Position numbers and translations under genes: made by a program. A model generated the notes under the pieces. The model worked only from the letters and a program-made list of their open reading frames with translations. It did not search any database and was not told where the DNA came from. From Physella acuta (taxonomy: Eukaryota > Mollusca > Gastropoda > Physidae), in assembly GCF_028476545.1 (NCBI RefSeq), contig NW_026731892.1:55001-119000 (forward strand): 64,000 nucleotides of DNA. The letters run 5' to 3'. Each line of letters starts with the position of its first letter. Positions within the stretch are counted from its first letter, which is position 1. Shown piece after piece: positions 50,161 through 62,434 of this stretch.

Positions 50161-50934
50161 CCCAGCAACCATCACCATCACCGTCACCACGGAGCCCCGC
50201 ATCAAAGTTTAAACACACGTTAACCAGAGTTGGAGTCGGCGAGCTAATGTCTACAAGTCGGTGATGTATACATAAATTAAATACTTCACAGAGAAACGAT
50301 AAATCAAGTCCAGGTAACTCCTGACCGATAAATCAATGGGACTCACACTCGATAGTTTGGGTGCGACATCATTCATTACACAATGCTCACCTCCCCCTCT
50401 CCCCCACCCCATAACGTCTTGCTCGTACGCGAGCAGATATGGATTATTGACTGACTTTTCAAGCGAAAGTTTCAACTGTTTAACCCGCGATAAATCCAAC
50501 GATAATATTAGTACAGATTTTATCGACGCGCCAATAGAGCAGTTAAATAAAGGCCGATCACTCACGGGGCAGGATAAAAGAGGAGGTGGCGGGCAGTCCA
50601 TCCCCACCCCCGTGACCGGCTGCTTCCATAAACAAAAAAAGTTTAATATCTGCCGTCCCAGTTTAATGAGTGGCTGGAGAGTTTTGCGTTTTTTGGAAAA
50701 CAACAGTTTGTAAGTTAGCTTTACACAGTCTGTATACCCCACCCCACCCCACGACACCATTCACCCCAACCCCGAACCAAACCCGACACTACCCCACCCT
50801 CATCATGGACCATTCCCACACCCCACACCCCCGCAACCAACACGATAGCCACTAACCCCACACACCATACACTATTACCCACCCACACACAAACACCGTT
50901 TTAACAGTGCCGATACTGCATACGTGCGGCTTAT
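50161..50934. promoter_or_regulatory. Single-copy DNA with a candidate regulatory island
   Basis: The part 50400-50720 mixes gcgataaatccaacgataat, atcgacgcgccaatag and ggccgatcactcacgg words. An open plus frame (50336-50713) shows no known domain. C-rich low-complexity DNA follows at 50735-50900. Confidence 0.3.
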
Positions 50935-52090
50935 CACATAGAAATATAACATATACATAGAAGTATAACAAACATTGAAATATAATATATACATAGAAGT
51001 ATAACATACATAGAAGTATAACATATACATAGAAGTATAACATACATAGAAGTATAACAGATACATAGAAGTATAACAGATACATAGAAGTATAACATAT
51101 ACATAGAAGTATAACAGATACATAGAAGTATAACATATACATAGAAGTATAACATACATAGAAGTATAACATATAGATAGAAGTATAACAGACACATAGA
51201 AGTATAACATATACATAGAAGTATAACATATACATAGAAGTATAACATATACATAGAAGTATAACATACATAGAAGTATAACATACACATAGAAGTATAA
51301 CAGATACATAGAAGTATAACATATACATAGAAGTATAACATACATAGAAGTATAACAGATACATAGAAGTATAACATATACATAGAAGTATAACAGATAC
51401 ATAGAAGTATAACATACATAGAAGTATAACATATACATAGAAGTATAACATACATAGAAGTATAACATATACATAGAAGTATGACATACATAGAAGTATA
51501 ACATATACAAAGAAGTATAACATACATAGAAGTATAACATACACATAGAAGTATAACAGATACATAGAAGTATAACATATACATAGAAGTATAACATACA
51601 TAGAAGTATAACAGATACATAGAAGTATAACATATACATAGAAGTATAACAGATACATAGAAGTATAACATACATAGAAGTATAACAGATACATAGAAGT
51701 ATAACATACATAGAAGTATAACAGATACATAGAAGTATAACACATACATAGAAGTATAACAGATACATAGAAGTATAACATACATAGAAGTATAACATAT
51801 ACATAGAAGTATAACATACATAGAAGTATAACATATACATAGAAGTATGACATACATAGAAGTATAACATATACATAGAAGTATAACATATATAGAAGTA
51901 TAACATATACATAGAAGTACAACAGATACATAGAAGTATAACATATACATAGAAGTATAACAGATACATAGAAGTATAACATATACATAGAAGTATAACA
52001 GATACATAGAAGTATGACATCCATAGAAGTATAACATATACATAGAAGTATAACATATACATAGAAGTATAACATACATAGGAGTATAAC
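50935..52090. repeat. 17/19-bp minisatellite
   Basis: About 64 units of atacatagaagtataac with at or ag joints; 15-, 17- and 19-bp spacing forms alternate. Minus-strand frames of about 400 codons here are repeat artefacts. Confidence 0.95.
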
Positions 52091-52479
52091 AGATTTTACT
52101 TCAAGAGAATACTCAACATATTTAACATCACGATGAAAATGTATAAAGTAAACACACCGTATTAAGATAGGGAAGTTTTTTAATGCCGTGTTTAACCCGT
52201 TGTTGTAAGTTATTATTCACAACGCTGTTTACCTTCATCTTAACATGACATTAATTGCGACATGGAAAAACCATTTTACGCTACTGATTTATCCAAATTT
52301 TCTCTATCAATGATTGTGATTACATGCTGATTTAAAAACCAAAACCTTAACTCTGATCATTGTACTAATCCTAATCTAATCCTCTAATTTAACCTTTGCT
52401 CTTCAGTCTTGTATTGTAAAACTCTTTAAAGGCTAATCGTCTGCATCAATAAGAAGGGCAACAACTCTGAGATTTCTGT
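52091..52479. other. AT-rich stretch, no gene seen
   Basis: Unique AT-rich DNA without recognisable features. Confidence 0.5.
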
Positions 52480-52845
52480 GAAAAAAATACGACACTCCAG
52501 CTTTAACGAATACAGTGAATGACACACTACCGAGCGGATTATAATATAGATAGTTCTGACAAAGAGCAATGTTATATTGTGTTATAAAGAATATAGTGGG
52601 CATACGACACTCTAGCTTTAACGAATACAGTGAATGACACACTACCGAGCGGCTTATATTATAGACAGTTCTGACAAAGAGCAATGTTATGTTATAAAGA
52701 GTATAGTGCTGACAAAGAGCAATGTTATGTTATAAAGAGTATAGTGCTGACAAAGAGCAATGTTATGTTATAAAGAGTATAGTGCTGACAAAGAGCAATG
52801 TTATGTTATAAAGAGTATAGTGCTGGCAAAGAGCAATGGTTTTCT
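52480..52845. repeat. Nested repeat: ~115-bp duplication, then 38-bp units
   Basis: Two ~115-bp copies start ctttaacgaatacagtgaat (52501, 52616). Their last part, ctgacaaagagcaatgttat, was then amplified as about four 38-bp units at 52674-52840. This shows stepwise growth. Confidence 0.9.
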
Positions 52846-53619
52846 GCAATATTTCTAAAGCTTGATGTTTACAATCAAGAAAAGTTGGACAGACAGCCAA
52901 ACCTGGCTCACAAGTCTAAATTCTCTAGATGACTACGTCCAACCATTAGCTAACGGAGAAAAAAAGTTAACAACTGCCATGCTTTATTAAACAACTACCA
53001 TGCTTTATTAAACAAATATCATGCTTTATTTAACAAGTAGCCTGCTTTAGTGTTATTGTCATGATGTGGTCGTTAAGTTTCCATAGACTTTACAGGTGGG
53101 CTGTTTTCTTTTACTCGCACATCCACATACACACATACATATATACACCTACACAAAAACATACCGATACATACACGTACACACATACACACGTACACCA
53201 TTTTTCTGATACAGCTAGTGGCTCAACTCTTCTTGGCCACGAGATACTAATGTCACTTGAAAGAGTTGTCTTCATTTACCTCCCTTTGTTGTTTTAACTC
53301 CCCTCTTATCCTGTTGAAACTTAAACACTAACAAAACCTGAGGCAGCTGTCATCCAATCAATACAGCTCAATGACAGCCTCCACGTGTGTCGATGCGCGT
53401 GTATGTGTGTATACCTAGGTGTGTATATGTGTGTATATGTGTGTGTGTGTATGTATGTATGTAGGTAGATATGCGAGTGTATGTTTCTACTATCACCGTT
53501 CTCTTATTTTATAAGAACACTAGAAAGTAAACAAACCACAACCACAATAACCTCATAACCCCAACATACTATAACTCCAACAAACCTTAATCACAACAAT
53601 CCGTAATCGCAACATCACT
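52846..53619. other. Single-copy stretch with microsatellites, no gene seen
   Basis: A four-copy ~22-bp repeat (caactaccatgctttatta) at 52972-53045; (AC/AT)-rich microsatellites at 53105-53190; a gtgtatatgt microsatellite at 53395-53460. No gene recognised. Confidence 0.5.
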
Positions 53620-54450
53620 AAGCCCTACCAATCCTAACTCTACCAACCCTAGCCCTACCAACACCTAACCCCCTCTACTCCTACCAACCCCTAGTCCTAC
53701 CAACCCCTAGCCCAACCAACCCCTAACTTACCAACCCCTACAACCTCTAACCCCTACCAACCCCTTGCCCTACCAACCCCAGCCCTACCAACCCCTAGCC
53801 CTACCAACCCCCAGCCCTACCAACCCCTAGCCCTACCAACCCCTAGCCCTACCAACCCCTAACCCTACCAACCCCTAGCCCTACCAACCCCTAGCCCTAC
53901 CAACCCCTAACCCTACCAACCCCTAGCCCTACCAACCCCTAACCCTACCAACCCCTAGCCCTACCAACCCCTAACCCCTACAACCCCTAGCCCTACAACC
54001 CCTAACTTTACCAACCCCTAGCCCTACCAACCCCTGGCCCTACCAACCCCTAGCTCTACCAACCCCTAACCCTACCAACCCCTAGTCCTACCAACCCCTA
54101 GCCCTACCAACCCCTAGCCCTACCAACCCCTAACCCTACCAACCCCTAGCCCTACCAACCCCTAGCCCTACCAACCCCTAACCCTACCAACCCCTAACCC
54201 CCCTAGTCCTACCTACCCCTAGCCCTACCAACCCCTAACCCTACCAACCCCTAACCCCCCTAGCCCTACCAACCCCTAACCCTACCAACCCCTAACCCCC
54301 CTAGTCCTACCTACCCCTAGCCCTACCAACCCCTAGTCCTACCAACCCCTAGCCCTACTAACCCCTAACCCCTACAGCCCCTAGCCCTACCAACCCCTAG
54401 CCCTACCAACCCCTAACCCTACCAACCCCTAACCCCTACAACCCTGGTCC
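53620..54450. repeat. 16-bp C-rich minisatellite with telomere-like words
   Basis: About 50 units of ccctagccctaccaac and ccctaaccctaccaac. The ccctaa word equals the telomere hexamer on one strand, but the 16-bp period and the accaac part show that this is a minisatellite. A block with cccccctagtcctacctac recurs near 54200 and 54300. Confidence 0.95.
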
Positions 54451-54944
54451 AAACAAGGCCTAACGATGTTAGCAAACGCTGGCGACAGAAGCCCGGCATT
54501 AACGCTCTACTTGTCGGCGTTTATTGTGACTTTAATAAGGTGACACCCGAGCAAGTAATGCCCCGCTACACTAGGCTACAGCAACATGTTGCCTGCCTGC
54601 AAGTCTACAACCTCAACAGCCCGCCGGATTTTAGTGAAAAAAATCTTTGAACAAGTTTTTAAAAAATCGAACGTCCTCGCATATAAAGCCCTGCTTGTAA
54701 AACCCCCGCCCCTCCACCACATCCCGAGGGGGAGGGGGAGCTGTCAAAATTGAGGTGGTCAAATGAAAACATTTATGCTGGAGCCGGACAGGTTAGGGTT
54801 AATGGCGTCACATCCTGGCTTTGTGGCGAGATGAAGTTATCGATTCGTTCGGCAACAACTGAAAGCCTCGTCACCTGGCCACATTAGTTTCATACACAGT
54901 TTAGTGTCTGCCCGAACTATGTGTTTTTTACCATGTACCTGGCA
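54451..54944. other. Single-copy stretch, no gene seen
   Basis: Unique DNA, CpG-bearing at 54460-54560. No gene recognised. Confidence 0.45.
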
Positions 54945-55205
54945 TGGGGGGGGGGGGATGTAAGCAGGGGTAGGGGGAAAATGAAGGGATTGGGGAAGAA
55001 ATATAGGTGTTGGGGAAAAACGTAGAGTGGGGGATGGAAATGTAGTGGAGGGGGGATGTACGGATGGGTAGGTGACACACTTAGTGATGGGTGGGGGACA
55101 AATGTAGCGATTGGGGGGGGGGGAGGGAATGTACGGATGGGTGGGGTAAAAAGGTAGGGAAGGGTGGGAGACAAATATAGCGATGGGTGAGAGAAAAAAT
55201 GTAGG
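54945..55205. repeat. Purine-rich imperfect repeat
   Basis: Loose units of gggaaaaaaatgtag and gtacggatgggt type with G-runs; strongly purine-biased on the plus strand. Confidence 0.7.
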
Positions 55206-55844
55206 GAGTAAGGGGAACTTAGAATAATCGTTTTAAAATTTCACTTTAGTTGAAGCAGAGTTGTCGAGAATTAATTAGGTTAGAATTTCTGAGTATTTTA
55301 ACAAGCTTTAATTGGCCAATGGAAACCATAGTAGGACGATAGGAAATCAAAGTGATTGCTGAAAAACAAATTTAATAAAACACGTTTTAATAACAAGCTT
55401 TTATGTAATAATGCACTAAAAAGTAGAAAATAAGTTATACACTACTATTTAAATAATTATAAAGAAAAGCGTGGGTCACTTTATTATCTATTGGATACTT
55501 TTACTATTGTTTAGTAAGAGTCCACGCGCGTGATAACGCGCGTATAATAGTGCGGAATAGTTGGGTAAGACAGCCTACTAATTTGGACACACTTTTAATT
55601 AATTCATAAAAAATTAATTAGGCTTCCAATTAAGTCAAATTCAATGTTAGATAGCATCATCTTCATGTCTTGACCCACGTGATACTTTGAACTGAATCTG
55701 TCAGTTAAGAGTGCCCAAAATTTCGCTCGGGCGTTTCGATCTAGACTGAACACAGACTGACGACAGACAGAGGAAGCAAGTAAAATAAAAGCTTGTAAAA
55801 AAAAAATTATCATTTGACTGCTGTAACAAACAGCGTCGGATGGT
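55206..55844. other. AT-rich stretch, no gene seen
   Basis: Unique AT-rich DNA with several ttaattaa words near 55596-55625 and cgcgcgtgataacgcgcg at 55523-55540. No gene recognised. Confidence 0.45.
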
Positions 55845-56830
55845 GATAGATCAAAGTGCCGGATGGTGACAGGACAAAGTGCCGGATGGTGACAGGACAA
55901 AGTGCCGGATGTTGACACGACAAAATGCCGGATGTTGACACGACAAAGTGCCGTATGTTGACAGGACAAAGTGCCGGATGTTGACAGGACAAAGTGCCGG
56001 ATATTGACAGGACAAAGTGTCGGATGGTGACCGGACAAATTGCCGGGTGGTGACAGGACAAACTGCCGGATGCTGACAGGACAAAGTGCCGGATGTTGAC
56101 AGGACAAAATGCCGGATGTTGACAGGACAAAGTGCCGGATGGTGATAGAACAAAGTGCCGGATGGTGACAGGACAAACTGCCGGATGAGGATGGTGACAG
56201 GACAAAGTGCCGGATGTTGACACGACAAAATGCCGGATGTTGACACGACAAAGTGCCGTATGTTGACAGGACAAAGTGCCGGATGTTGACAGGACAAAGT
56301 GCCGGATATTGACAGGACAAAGTGTCGGATGGTGACCGGACAAATTGCCGGGTGGTGACAGGACAAACTGCCGGATGCTGACAGGACAAAGTGCCGGATG
56401 TTGACAGGACAAAATGCCGGATGTTGACAGGACAAAGTGCCGGATGGTGATAGAACAAAGTGCCGGATGGTGACAGGACAAACTGCCGGATGAGGATGGT
56501 GACAGGACAAAGTGCCGGATGTTGACACGACAAAATGCCGGATGTTGACACGACAAAGTGCTGTATGTTGACAGGACAAAGTGCCGGATGTTGACAGGAC
56601 AAAGTGCCGGATATTGACAGGACAAAGTGTCGAATGGTGACCGGACAAATTGCCGGGTGGTGACAGGACAAACTGCCGGATGCTGACAGGACAAAGTGCC
56701 GGATGTTGACAGGACAAAGTGCCGGATGGTAACAGGACAAAGTGCCGGATGGTGACAGGACAAAGTGCCGGATGGTAACAGGACAAAGTGCCGGATGGTG
56801 ACAGAACAAATTGTGCCGGATGGTGACAGA
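55845..56830. repeat. 23-bp minisatellite in a 305-bp higher-order repeat
   Basis: About 42 units of gtgccggatgttgacaggac + aaa. The anchor ccggacaaat occurs at 56031, 56336 and 56641, and gatgaggatgg at 56184 and 56489; every spacing is exactly 305 bp. Variant units keep the same order in each block. Minus-strand frames of 350-440 codons are repeat artefacts. Confidence 0.95.
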
Positions 56831-57624
56831 ACAAATTGAGGTGAACTGGTAGCCAGTAGCAATCAGCAGCAGTTGTTTTCTGTGGCGTGGTTGTAGCGAG
56901 TAGCCAACAGTCACCTGCATACATCAACTTACTAGCATTTCTTACACACATTTTTTACTGGTATTTTTTTAAGAACAATAACTGGTGATGACGTTATGGC
57001 GAAACATGTCATCCCACCAAATGGCGCGTTTTATTTTCTTCAAGCGGGGTAATAAAGCGGACATACGTCGACCATCCCAGGGGAGAGAAGCGCGCCCGCT
57101 AGAGCAGATAATCTGCCCGTTGGTTATTAGTAGGCACGTGAGGCCGCCGAAGCGTGACTGTCATTACCCATTAGACTTGTATTATTCCAATCCTGGCCAA
57201 CATGGCGGGCCGGCGTGCGGCCCACACCGCGGCCCGCATCTTCCGGCAATCACCCGCTCCTTATCTAGGCCCGGCTCCTCAGCGCGGCACCGACGTATAT
57301 TCCAGCTTGCTAAATGAGCCAGGGCCAACTGTCAACACGGCCCACTCGGGTAGGTGGCTCTTATTTCAGACGAGCCATCCGGCTAATGGGCGCAAATACG
57401 AGGTCACTCAACATTGGCAGGGGAATGATCATCATTTGGATAAGCTAACGAAGTTTCTCATCGATTGCAGTCTTCTCCCTTAGGTATTTATTTTAAATTA
57501 ATGCTAGTGTTTAAGACTGTAGTGACGTCATATTTATCGGTTGGGTTTTTCCGGCTTTCTTGTTAGCATCCCACCACCCCCCCCCCCTCTTTCTCTCTCT
57601 CTGTTATCGTGAATAGCAACCCTC
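56831..57624. promoter_or_regulatory. Candidate regulatory island
   Basis: The part 57000-57480 is single-copy with ggtaataaagcgg, agataatctgcccg, ggttattagtaggcacgtg, gtcattacccattag and gccaacatggcggg. TAAT, GATAA and E-box words sit among CpG-rich DNA. Open frames here match no family. Confidence 0.35.
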
Positions 57625-57945
57625 AAGTTATAGCAATCCCTCCAGATATAGGATTCCCTCCAGGTATAGCATTCCCTTCAGGTATAGCAATCCCTCCAGA
57701 TATAGCATTCCCTCCATGTATAGCATTCCCTACAGATATAGCATTCCCTCCATATATAGCATTCCCTATAGATATAGTATTCCCTACATACAGCATTCCC
57801 TACAGATATAGCATTCCCTACATATAGCATTCCCTACAGATATAGCATTCCCTACATATAGCAATCCCTCCAGGTATAGCATTCCCTCTAGGCATAGCAT
57901 TCCCTCCCAGTATAACAATCCCTCTCGGTATAGCATTCCCTACAG
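57625..57945. repeat. ~20-bp minisatellite
   Basis: About 17 diverged units of ccctccagatatagcatt and ccctacatatagcatt. Confidence 0.9.
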
Positions 57946-58254
57946 GAATAACACCAACCACCCCATTGTTTATCTAAAAATGAAAGTATAATTCCGCATT
58001 AATTGTCTGAACAATCTAGTATTGCCTGCAAATTCCAGGGAAAAAAATAACACAAAGTCGCTAGACTGTAGCTACATATTCACTGAAATTGCTCTAGCTT
58101 ATCATTACTAGACTTTTTTGTGATTACCTAAATAAATTGCTCTAGCTTATCATAACTTTCTTAAATTAACTGGCGTTGACAAGCAGCGAGTCAAGTCAAG
58201 AATGTAACCACCGTGAGTTCTGGTCCAGATCCAACCGTCACTGTCATTAACCCC

Positions 58255-58285
<31 letters not shown>

Positions 58286-58494
58286 ACACAGAGAAAATTA
58301 GGATGTTGGTGGAACGGAAAATCGAACGCTAAGAAATCAATGAGGAGCAATCTTAAAACAAACACGCGCCTAATTACTGATAGGCGACATCTTCTAATGA
58401 GTCGTTTGTTACAAGATGGCCGCCCCACAAATGACCCGGCCTCGATAGGCTAGTGGTACCGTTCTGGTGACGTCATTCTTTAGACCGTCATTTC
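57946..58494. other. Single-copy stretch, no gene seen
   Basis: Includes a C20/(CA)n tract at 58251-58290 and a two-copy aattgctctagcttatcat repeat. No gene recognised. Confidence 0.5.
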
Positions 58495-58800
58495 ATTCTT
58501 AGAACGTCACTTTATTCTTTAGACCAGGACCGTCACTACATTCTTTCGGATCTCACTTCATTCTTTAGACCATTACTTCATTCTTTAGACCATCACTTCA
58601 TTCTTTAGACCGTCACTTCATTCTTTAGACCGTCACTTCATTCTTTAGACCGTTACTTCATTCTTTAGACCATCACTTCATTCTTTAGACCATCACTTCA
58701 TTCTTTAGACCGTCACTTCATTCTTTAGACCGTTACTTCATTCTTTAGACCATCACTTCATTCTTTAGACCATCACTTCATTCTTTAGACCGTCACTTAA
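58495..58800. repeat. 21-bp minisatellite
   Basis: About 14 units of tcattctttagaccgtcact, with cattac, gttact and atcact forms. A four-unit block appears twice (58598-58680 and 58682-58764). Confidence 0.95.
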
Positions 58801-59094
58801 TTCGGCTACTCTCTACTTCGTTAGGGGCAATAATATGCCGTGTTTATTCAATACGGGATACGCCCATCACAATGTCTCATTAAGGAATTGGAGTTGTTTC
58901 CCTTCAGCTTGTTCATTCTTTTTTTTTTAAAGTGATACTGGAAAAACTGAATGTTGTGAGCCCATCCATTTGACCATCCATCTGTTCGTGTTTTTTGTTT
59001 TACGTTTGTTTATTTTTTAAAACGTTCAAAATTATCTTTTAGTCAACAAACACCTGCAACTGAACTACCAAAAGTAGAGGCACATTGTCAATGG
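58801..59094. other. Single-copy spacer, no gene seen
   Basis: AT-rich unique DNA. Confidence 0.5.
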
Positions 59095-59290
59095 GCAAAG
59101 CGCAGGGGTAAGGATACACTATCAGGGGTAGATGGGAGGGGTAAGGATACACTATCAGAGTAGAGAGCAGGGTTAGGGTTACACTATCAGGGGTAGAGAG
59201 CAGGTGTAAGGATATCTATCAGGGGCAGAGAGCAGGTTTAGGGCTACACTGTCAGGGTTAGGGCATTATTACACTGCCTGTCATGGGCAG
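59095..59290. repeat. ~40-bp imperfect tandem repeat
   Basis: About five units with aaggatacactatcagggg and agagagcagg. Confidence 0.8.
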
Positions 59291-59439
59291 AGAGAGCAAT
59301 GGTGAGCACTTAGCAATCATATTTCCTAAAATAAACACGAGAGAACCATCTGCTGTAGACACGGATGTTTACAAATAGCTCTAGGTGCCGAACGTGCAGG
59401 AAAATGTTTCTTGTTCCAGTACGTGTACTGAGGGGACGT

Positions 59440-59590
59440 ACACTAGAAAGACGTACACTAGAGAGACGTCCGCTAAAGAGACGTTTACTAGAAGCTTTTA
59501 CACAAGAAATATGTACACTCGAAACATGTATATATTAGAAAGACGTATATTAGAAAGACGTATACTTGGGAGACGTGCACTAAAAATGTA
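59440..59590. repeat. Short imperfect repeat (agacgtacactagaa)
   Basis: About eight diverged units of 16-21 bp. Confidence 0.75.
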
Positions 59591-59661
59591 TAAAAGATAG
59601 ACATCAACTTGAAATACGGACCTTTAGTCTGTGTTGCTGTCGTTTGGTCTCTATCCTTGTA

Positions 59662-59905
59662 AGTAAAGTTCCCTTTCAAACCTGATGGTTTATAGGGCAA
59701 GTGAAGTAGAGTTCACTTATTTCTGTGACCTCGGCATATGAAGAGATAGTATGGTCAGCACTATGCCCAGCCGCCTTACTTTCCCTAACGTGAGTTAGGT
59801 ACCCATCAGAGTTGGGTGAACTCAGGGACGGTCTACTGACTTGAACCCGGATTCGAACTCGAGACTTAAGGGTCAGCAGTCCAGCTCTCTATCGCTAGAC
59901 CACTA
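59662..59905 (-). mobile_element. tRNA-derived SINE with perfect 10-bp target duplication
   Basis: A 244-bp insertion flanked by tatccttgta on both sides (59652-59661 and 59906-59915). On the minus strand the head reads tagtggtctagcgatagag (A-box region) and then gagttcgaatccgg (B box). The body carries ggcggctgggcatagtgctg and atatgccgaggtcacagaa, and the tail tttgaaagggaac. This body resembles the conserved central domain of MetaSINE-type elements found in molluscs and other animals; the family call is from memory and tentative. It sits within the gtcgtttgg minisatellite and splits one unit. Confidence 0.8.
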
Positions 59906-59915
59906 TATCCTTGTA

Positions 59916-60465
59916 TTACTGTCGTTTGGACCATATCTTTTTGTTGCTGTCGTTTGGTCCGTATCTTTGCGTTACTGTCGTTTGGATCATTGCATTAAGT
60001 TGCTGTCGTTTGGATCATGGCATTAAGTTTCTGTCGTTTGGTCCCTATCTTTACGTTCCTGTCGTTTGAACAATGTCACTATGTTGCTGTCGTTTGGATC
60101 ATGTCATTATGTTGTTGTCGTTTGGATCATGTCATTATGTTACTGTCGTTTGGATCATGTCATTATGTTGTTGTCGTTTGGATCATGTCATTATGTTGTT
60201 GTCTCGTTTGGATCATGTCATTATGTTGCTGTCGTTTGGATCATGTCATTATGTTGTTGTCTCGTTTGGATCATGTCATTATGTTGCTGTCGTTTGGATC
60301 ATGTCATTATGTTGCTGTCGTTTGAACAATGTCATTATGTTGCTGTCGTTTGGATCATGTCATTATGTTGCTGTCGTTTGGATCATGTCATTATGTTGCT
60401 GTCGTTTTGACCATGTCATGATGTTGCTGTCGTTTGGTCCAGGCCATTGTGTTGCTGTCAAAGAG
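59916..60465. repeat. 28-bp minisatellite interrupted at its left by the SINE
   Basis: About 19 units of cgtttggatcatgtcattat + gttgctgt; 30-bp forms add tc (gtctcg). Two diverged units lie left of the SINE at about 59635-59661. Confidence 0.95.
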
Positions 60466-61014
60466 TTTTAGCACCTCCAGAATGTTGGACATGGAACAGC
60501 TGCACGAGCTACTCACTCCTGCTAAACTGTCTAACGAGGCACTCGTCTGCTCACTGCGACAATGTGCACGGCTCGACATGTTCCCCGTGAGTGAGCCGCT
60601 GGTCACGTGTGCCGTAGCAACATTACCCCCACCCCACCCCCACCCCACCCCCACATCGACCTAATTAGGACTCATTGAAAACGTCTTTGCCTGGATGAAT
60701 GGCTTACAACCTGTGTGAGAGTCGCAGGTCGAACCGATCCATCCACGCGCTGGTACACCTATAAGGGATGCATGCAAGTCACCGACCGCTATTGTCCTCG
60801 TGACGTCACCAACCGCTGTTGTCCTGGTGACGTCACCAACCGCTCAAACGATCTGAAGTGTCATGCAAATGAGTTCCAGACCACTAATCTTTAGCCGCTG
60901 TCTCCTGCAATTGTGGCGTCATCTCCCCAGCTCTCTATGGCATCAGACGGCAACATGTGGGATGAGATAACGGTGCAGCAGAGGGTGTCAGGTATGCACT
61001 AAACAGCCTCGCCA
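60466..61014. other. Single-copy stretch with a possible small exon
   Basis: On the plus strand about 60481-60590 reads MLDMEQLHELLTPAKL..., ending DMFP just before gtgagt, a donor-like site. An AG follows a modest pyrimidine stretch in front. I recognise no family, so this is only a candidate exon. A two-to-three copy gtgacgtcaccaaccgct repeat lies at 60785-60845. Confidence 0.25.
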
Positions 61015-61115
61015 CCAGTGCTTTATATCTTCGCCATCAGTGCTTTATATCCTCGCCACCAGTGCTTTATATCCTCGCCACCAGTGCTTTATATCTTCGC
61101 CATCAGTGCTTTATA
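61015..61115. repeat. ~22-bp tandem repeat, about five copies
   Basis: Units of tatatcctcgccaccagtgc + tt, with cttcgccatc forms. Confidence 0.85.
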
Positions 61116-61177
61116 TCAAACAAAAATATGAGCTTTATTTTGCGCATGTACATAACGTTGAGAATATATACGTCACA

Positions 61178-61466
61178 CAGTGGAGTAGCGAGGTCGGGTG
61201 TCACCCGGTGCGGCACTTAATGGTGTCACCCCCCCCCCCCCAGTCATAGCGACCCTCCTTCCAGGGGACAAACTCCTCAATTTTCGATTAGCACCCCCCC
61301 CCCCTCAAACTTTCGATTTGCACCTCTTAAAACACTATTTAACACTCGAATTAATCACTTAATATATTTTGCTATTTTTTGCCTTGGTGACACCCCCCTA
61401 AATGGTGTCGCCCGGTGCGGTCCGCACCCCCCCCCCCCCCCCCGCCCCCCTCTCGCTACGCCTCTG
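61178..61466. mobile_element. Short non-autonomous hAT-like DNA element
   Basis: 289 bp. The left end cagtggagtagcgagg and the reverse complement of the right end cagaggcgtagcgaga form terminal inverted repeats. Subterminal cacccggtgcgg / cgcccggtgcgg also occurs at both ends. The flanks acgtcaca (61170-61177) and cggtcaca (61467-61474) match at six of eight bases, consistent with an 8-bp hAT duplication. Internal aaactttcgatttgcac (about 61304-61325) is the exact inverse of the core of the element at 7633. No transposase is present. Confidence 0.7.
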
Positions 61467-61847
61467 CGGTCACATACTTATAAACTTGGTCAGTTTTATA
61501 TTCTGATTTTTTTCCCATAAAAGTAGTAACGATGACGACAATTGTTTGGAAGGGTGCATATAATTCTCGATCAAATTAATTTCTTATTAATTAGCCCTGG
61601 GACTGAAATCTGATTTACCATTTAATTTAAGTTTATCTTATTATTTAGAATTTCTATTTAAAAAAAACTACAAAATGAGGATGAAGTAAACACTGGACCT
61701 TTGCTCTTTCAATCTGCCAATTGGACTCAAGAAATTGCCATAGCTCAAATTGTATTACCAGCTTATTTGGTAATTAACTACAACTGCGACAATTGCAGGA
61801 TTTGGCATCTGATCATTGGATCAGTGTTACACCCATGAGAAGAGTAT
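61467..61847. other. AT-rich stretch, no gene seen
   Basis: Unique AT-rich DNA without recognisable features. Confidence 0.5.
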
Positions 61848-62000
61848 CTTCATGTTTGGCCAGAAACCCTTTCTATGAAGATGGCGGCACATTCTTCATG
61901 TTTGGCCAGACACCCTTTCTATGAAGATGGCGGCACATTCTTCATGTTTGGCCAGACACCCTTTCTATAAAGATGGCGGCACATTCTTCATGTTTGGGTC
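61848..62000. repeat. ~54-bp tandem repeat, about three copies
   Basis: Units of atgaagatggcggcacattc + ttcatgtttggccag + acaccctttct. Confidence 0.9.
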
Positions 62001-62434
62001 AAAAGTTGACTGGACAGAAAAGTTGATGTCAATGTCTAGAAACGGGGAGGCGGCGTTTATGTGGGTCTTACAACAGGGGCACCAACAGCGCCGGATTGAC
62101 ATATAATCTAAATAAGCCGTAGCTGAGGGCTCACGTTTTTTAGTAGGAGGGGGGGGGGGGGGCAAGATTTTGTTTGTAATCCATTTTGTCATCAAATTAT
62201 TGTGTTTATAACTTCTATTTATTATTTTTTTAAACCGTTTTGTCTCTAATTTCTTTTAAAAAATTCAAAAATTGGCACTATCATACAATATCTGGATTTA
62301 TAAAGGGCTCCAGATTGTAAATAGCCTAGAACCTTATCAAATCTAAATATGACCCCGGCCTTCAAAAGGTTGTCCAGTTTTTAGGGGAAAAAGCTGAACA
62401 TACAGACCACTTCAGCGGTAAGGGACGCTAATCT
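62001..62434. other. AT-rich stretch with a possible old transposon end
   Basis: cagcgccggattgacat at about 62085 resembles the end of ZMYM-type hAT elements and is followed by a G15 run, but no matching second end was found. Otherwise AT-rich DNA. Confidence 0.3.

Noticed and set aside
50852-52079. Minus-strand frames of about 400 codons with Tyr/Leu/Ile repeats resembling membrane segments
   Set aside because: The 17/19-bp repeat creates them in all three frames; no signal beyond the repeat.
53620-54450. Second telomere-like tract
   Set aside because: ccctaa words are embedded in a 16-bp unit with accaac; it is an ordinary minisatellite.
55604-56951. Minus-strand frames of 350-438 codons
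   Set aside because: Produced by the 23-bp array with the 305-bp higher-order period.
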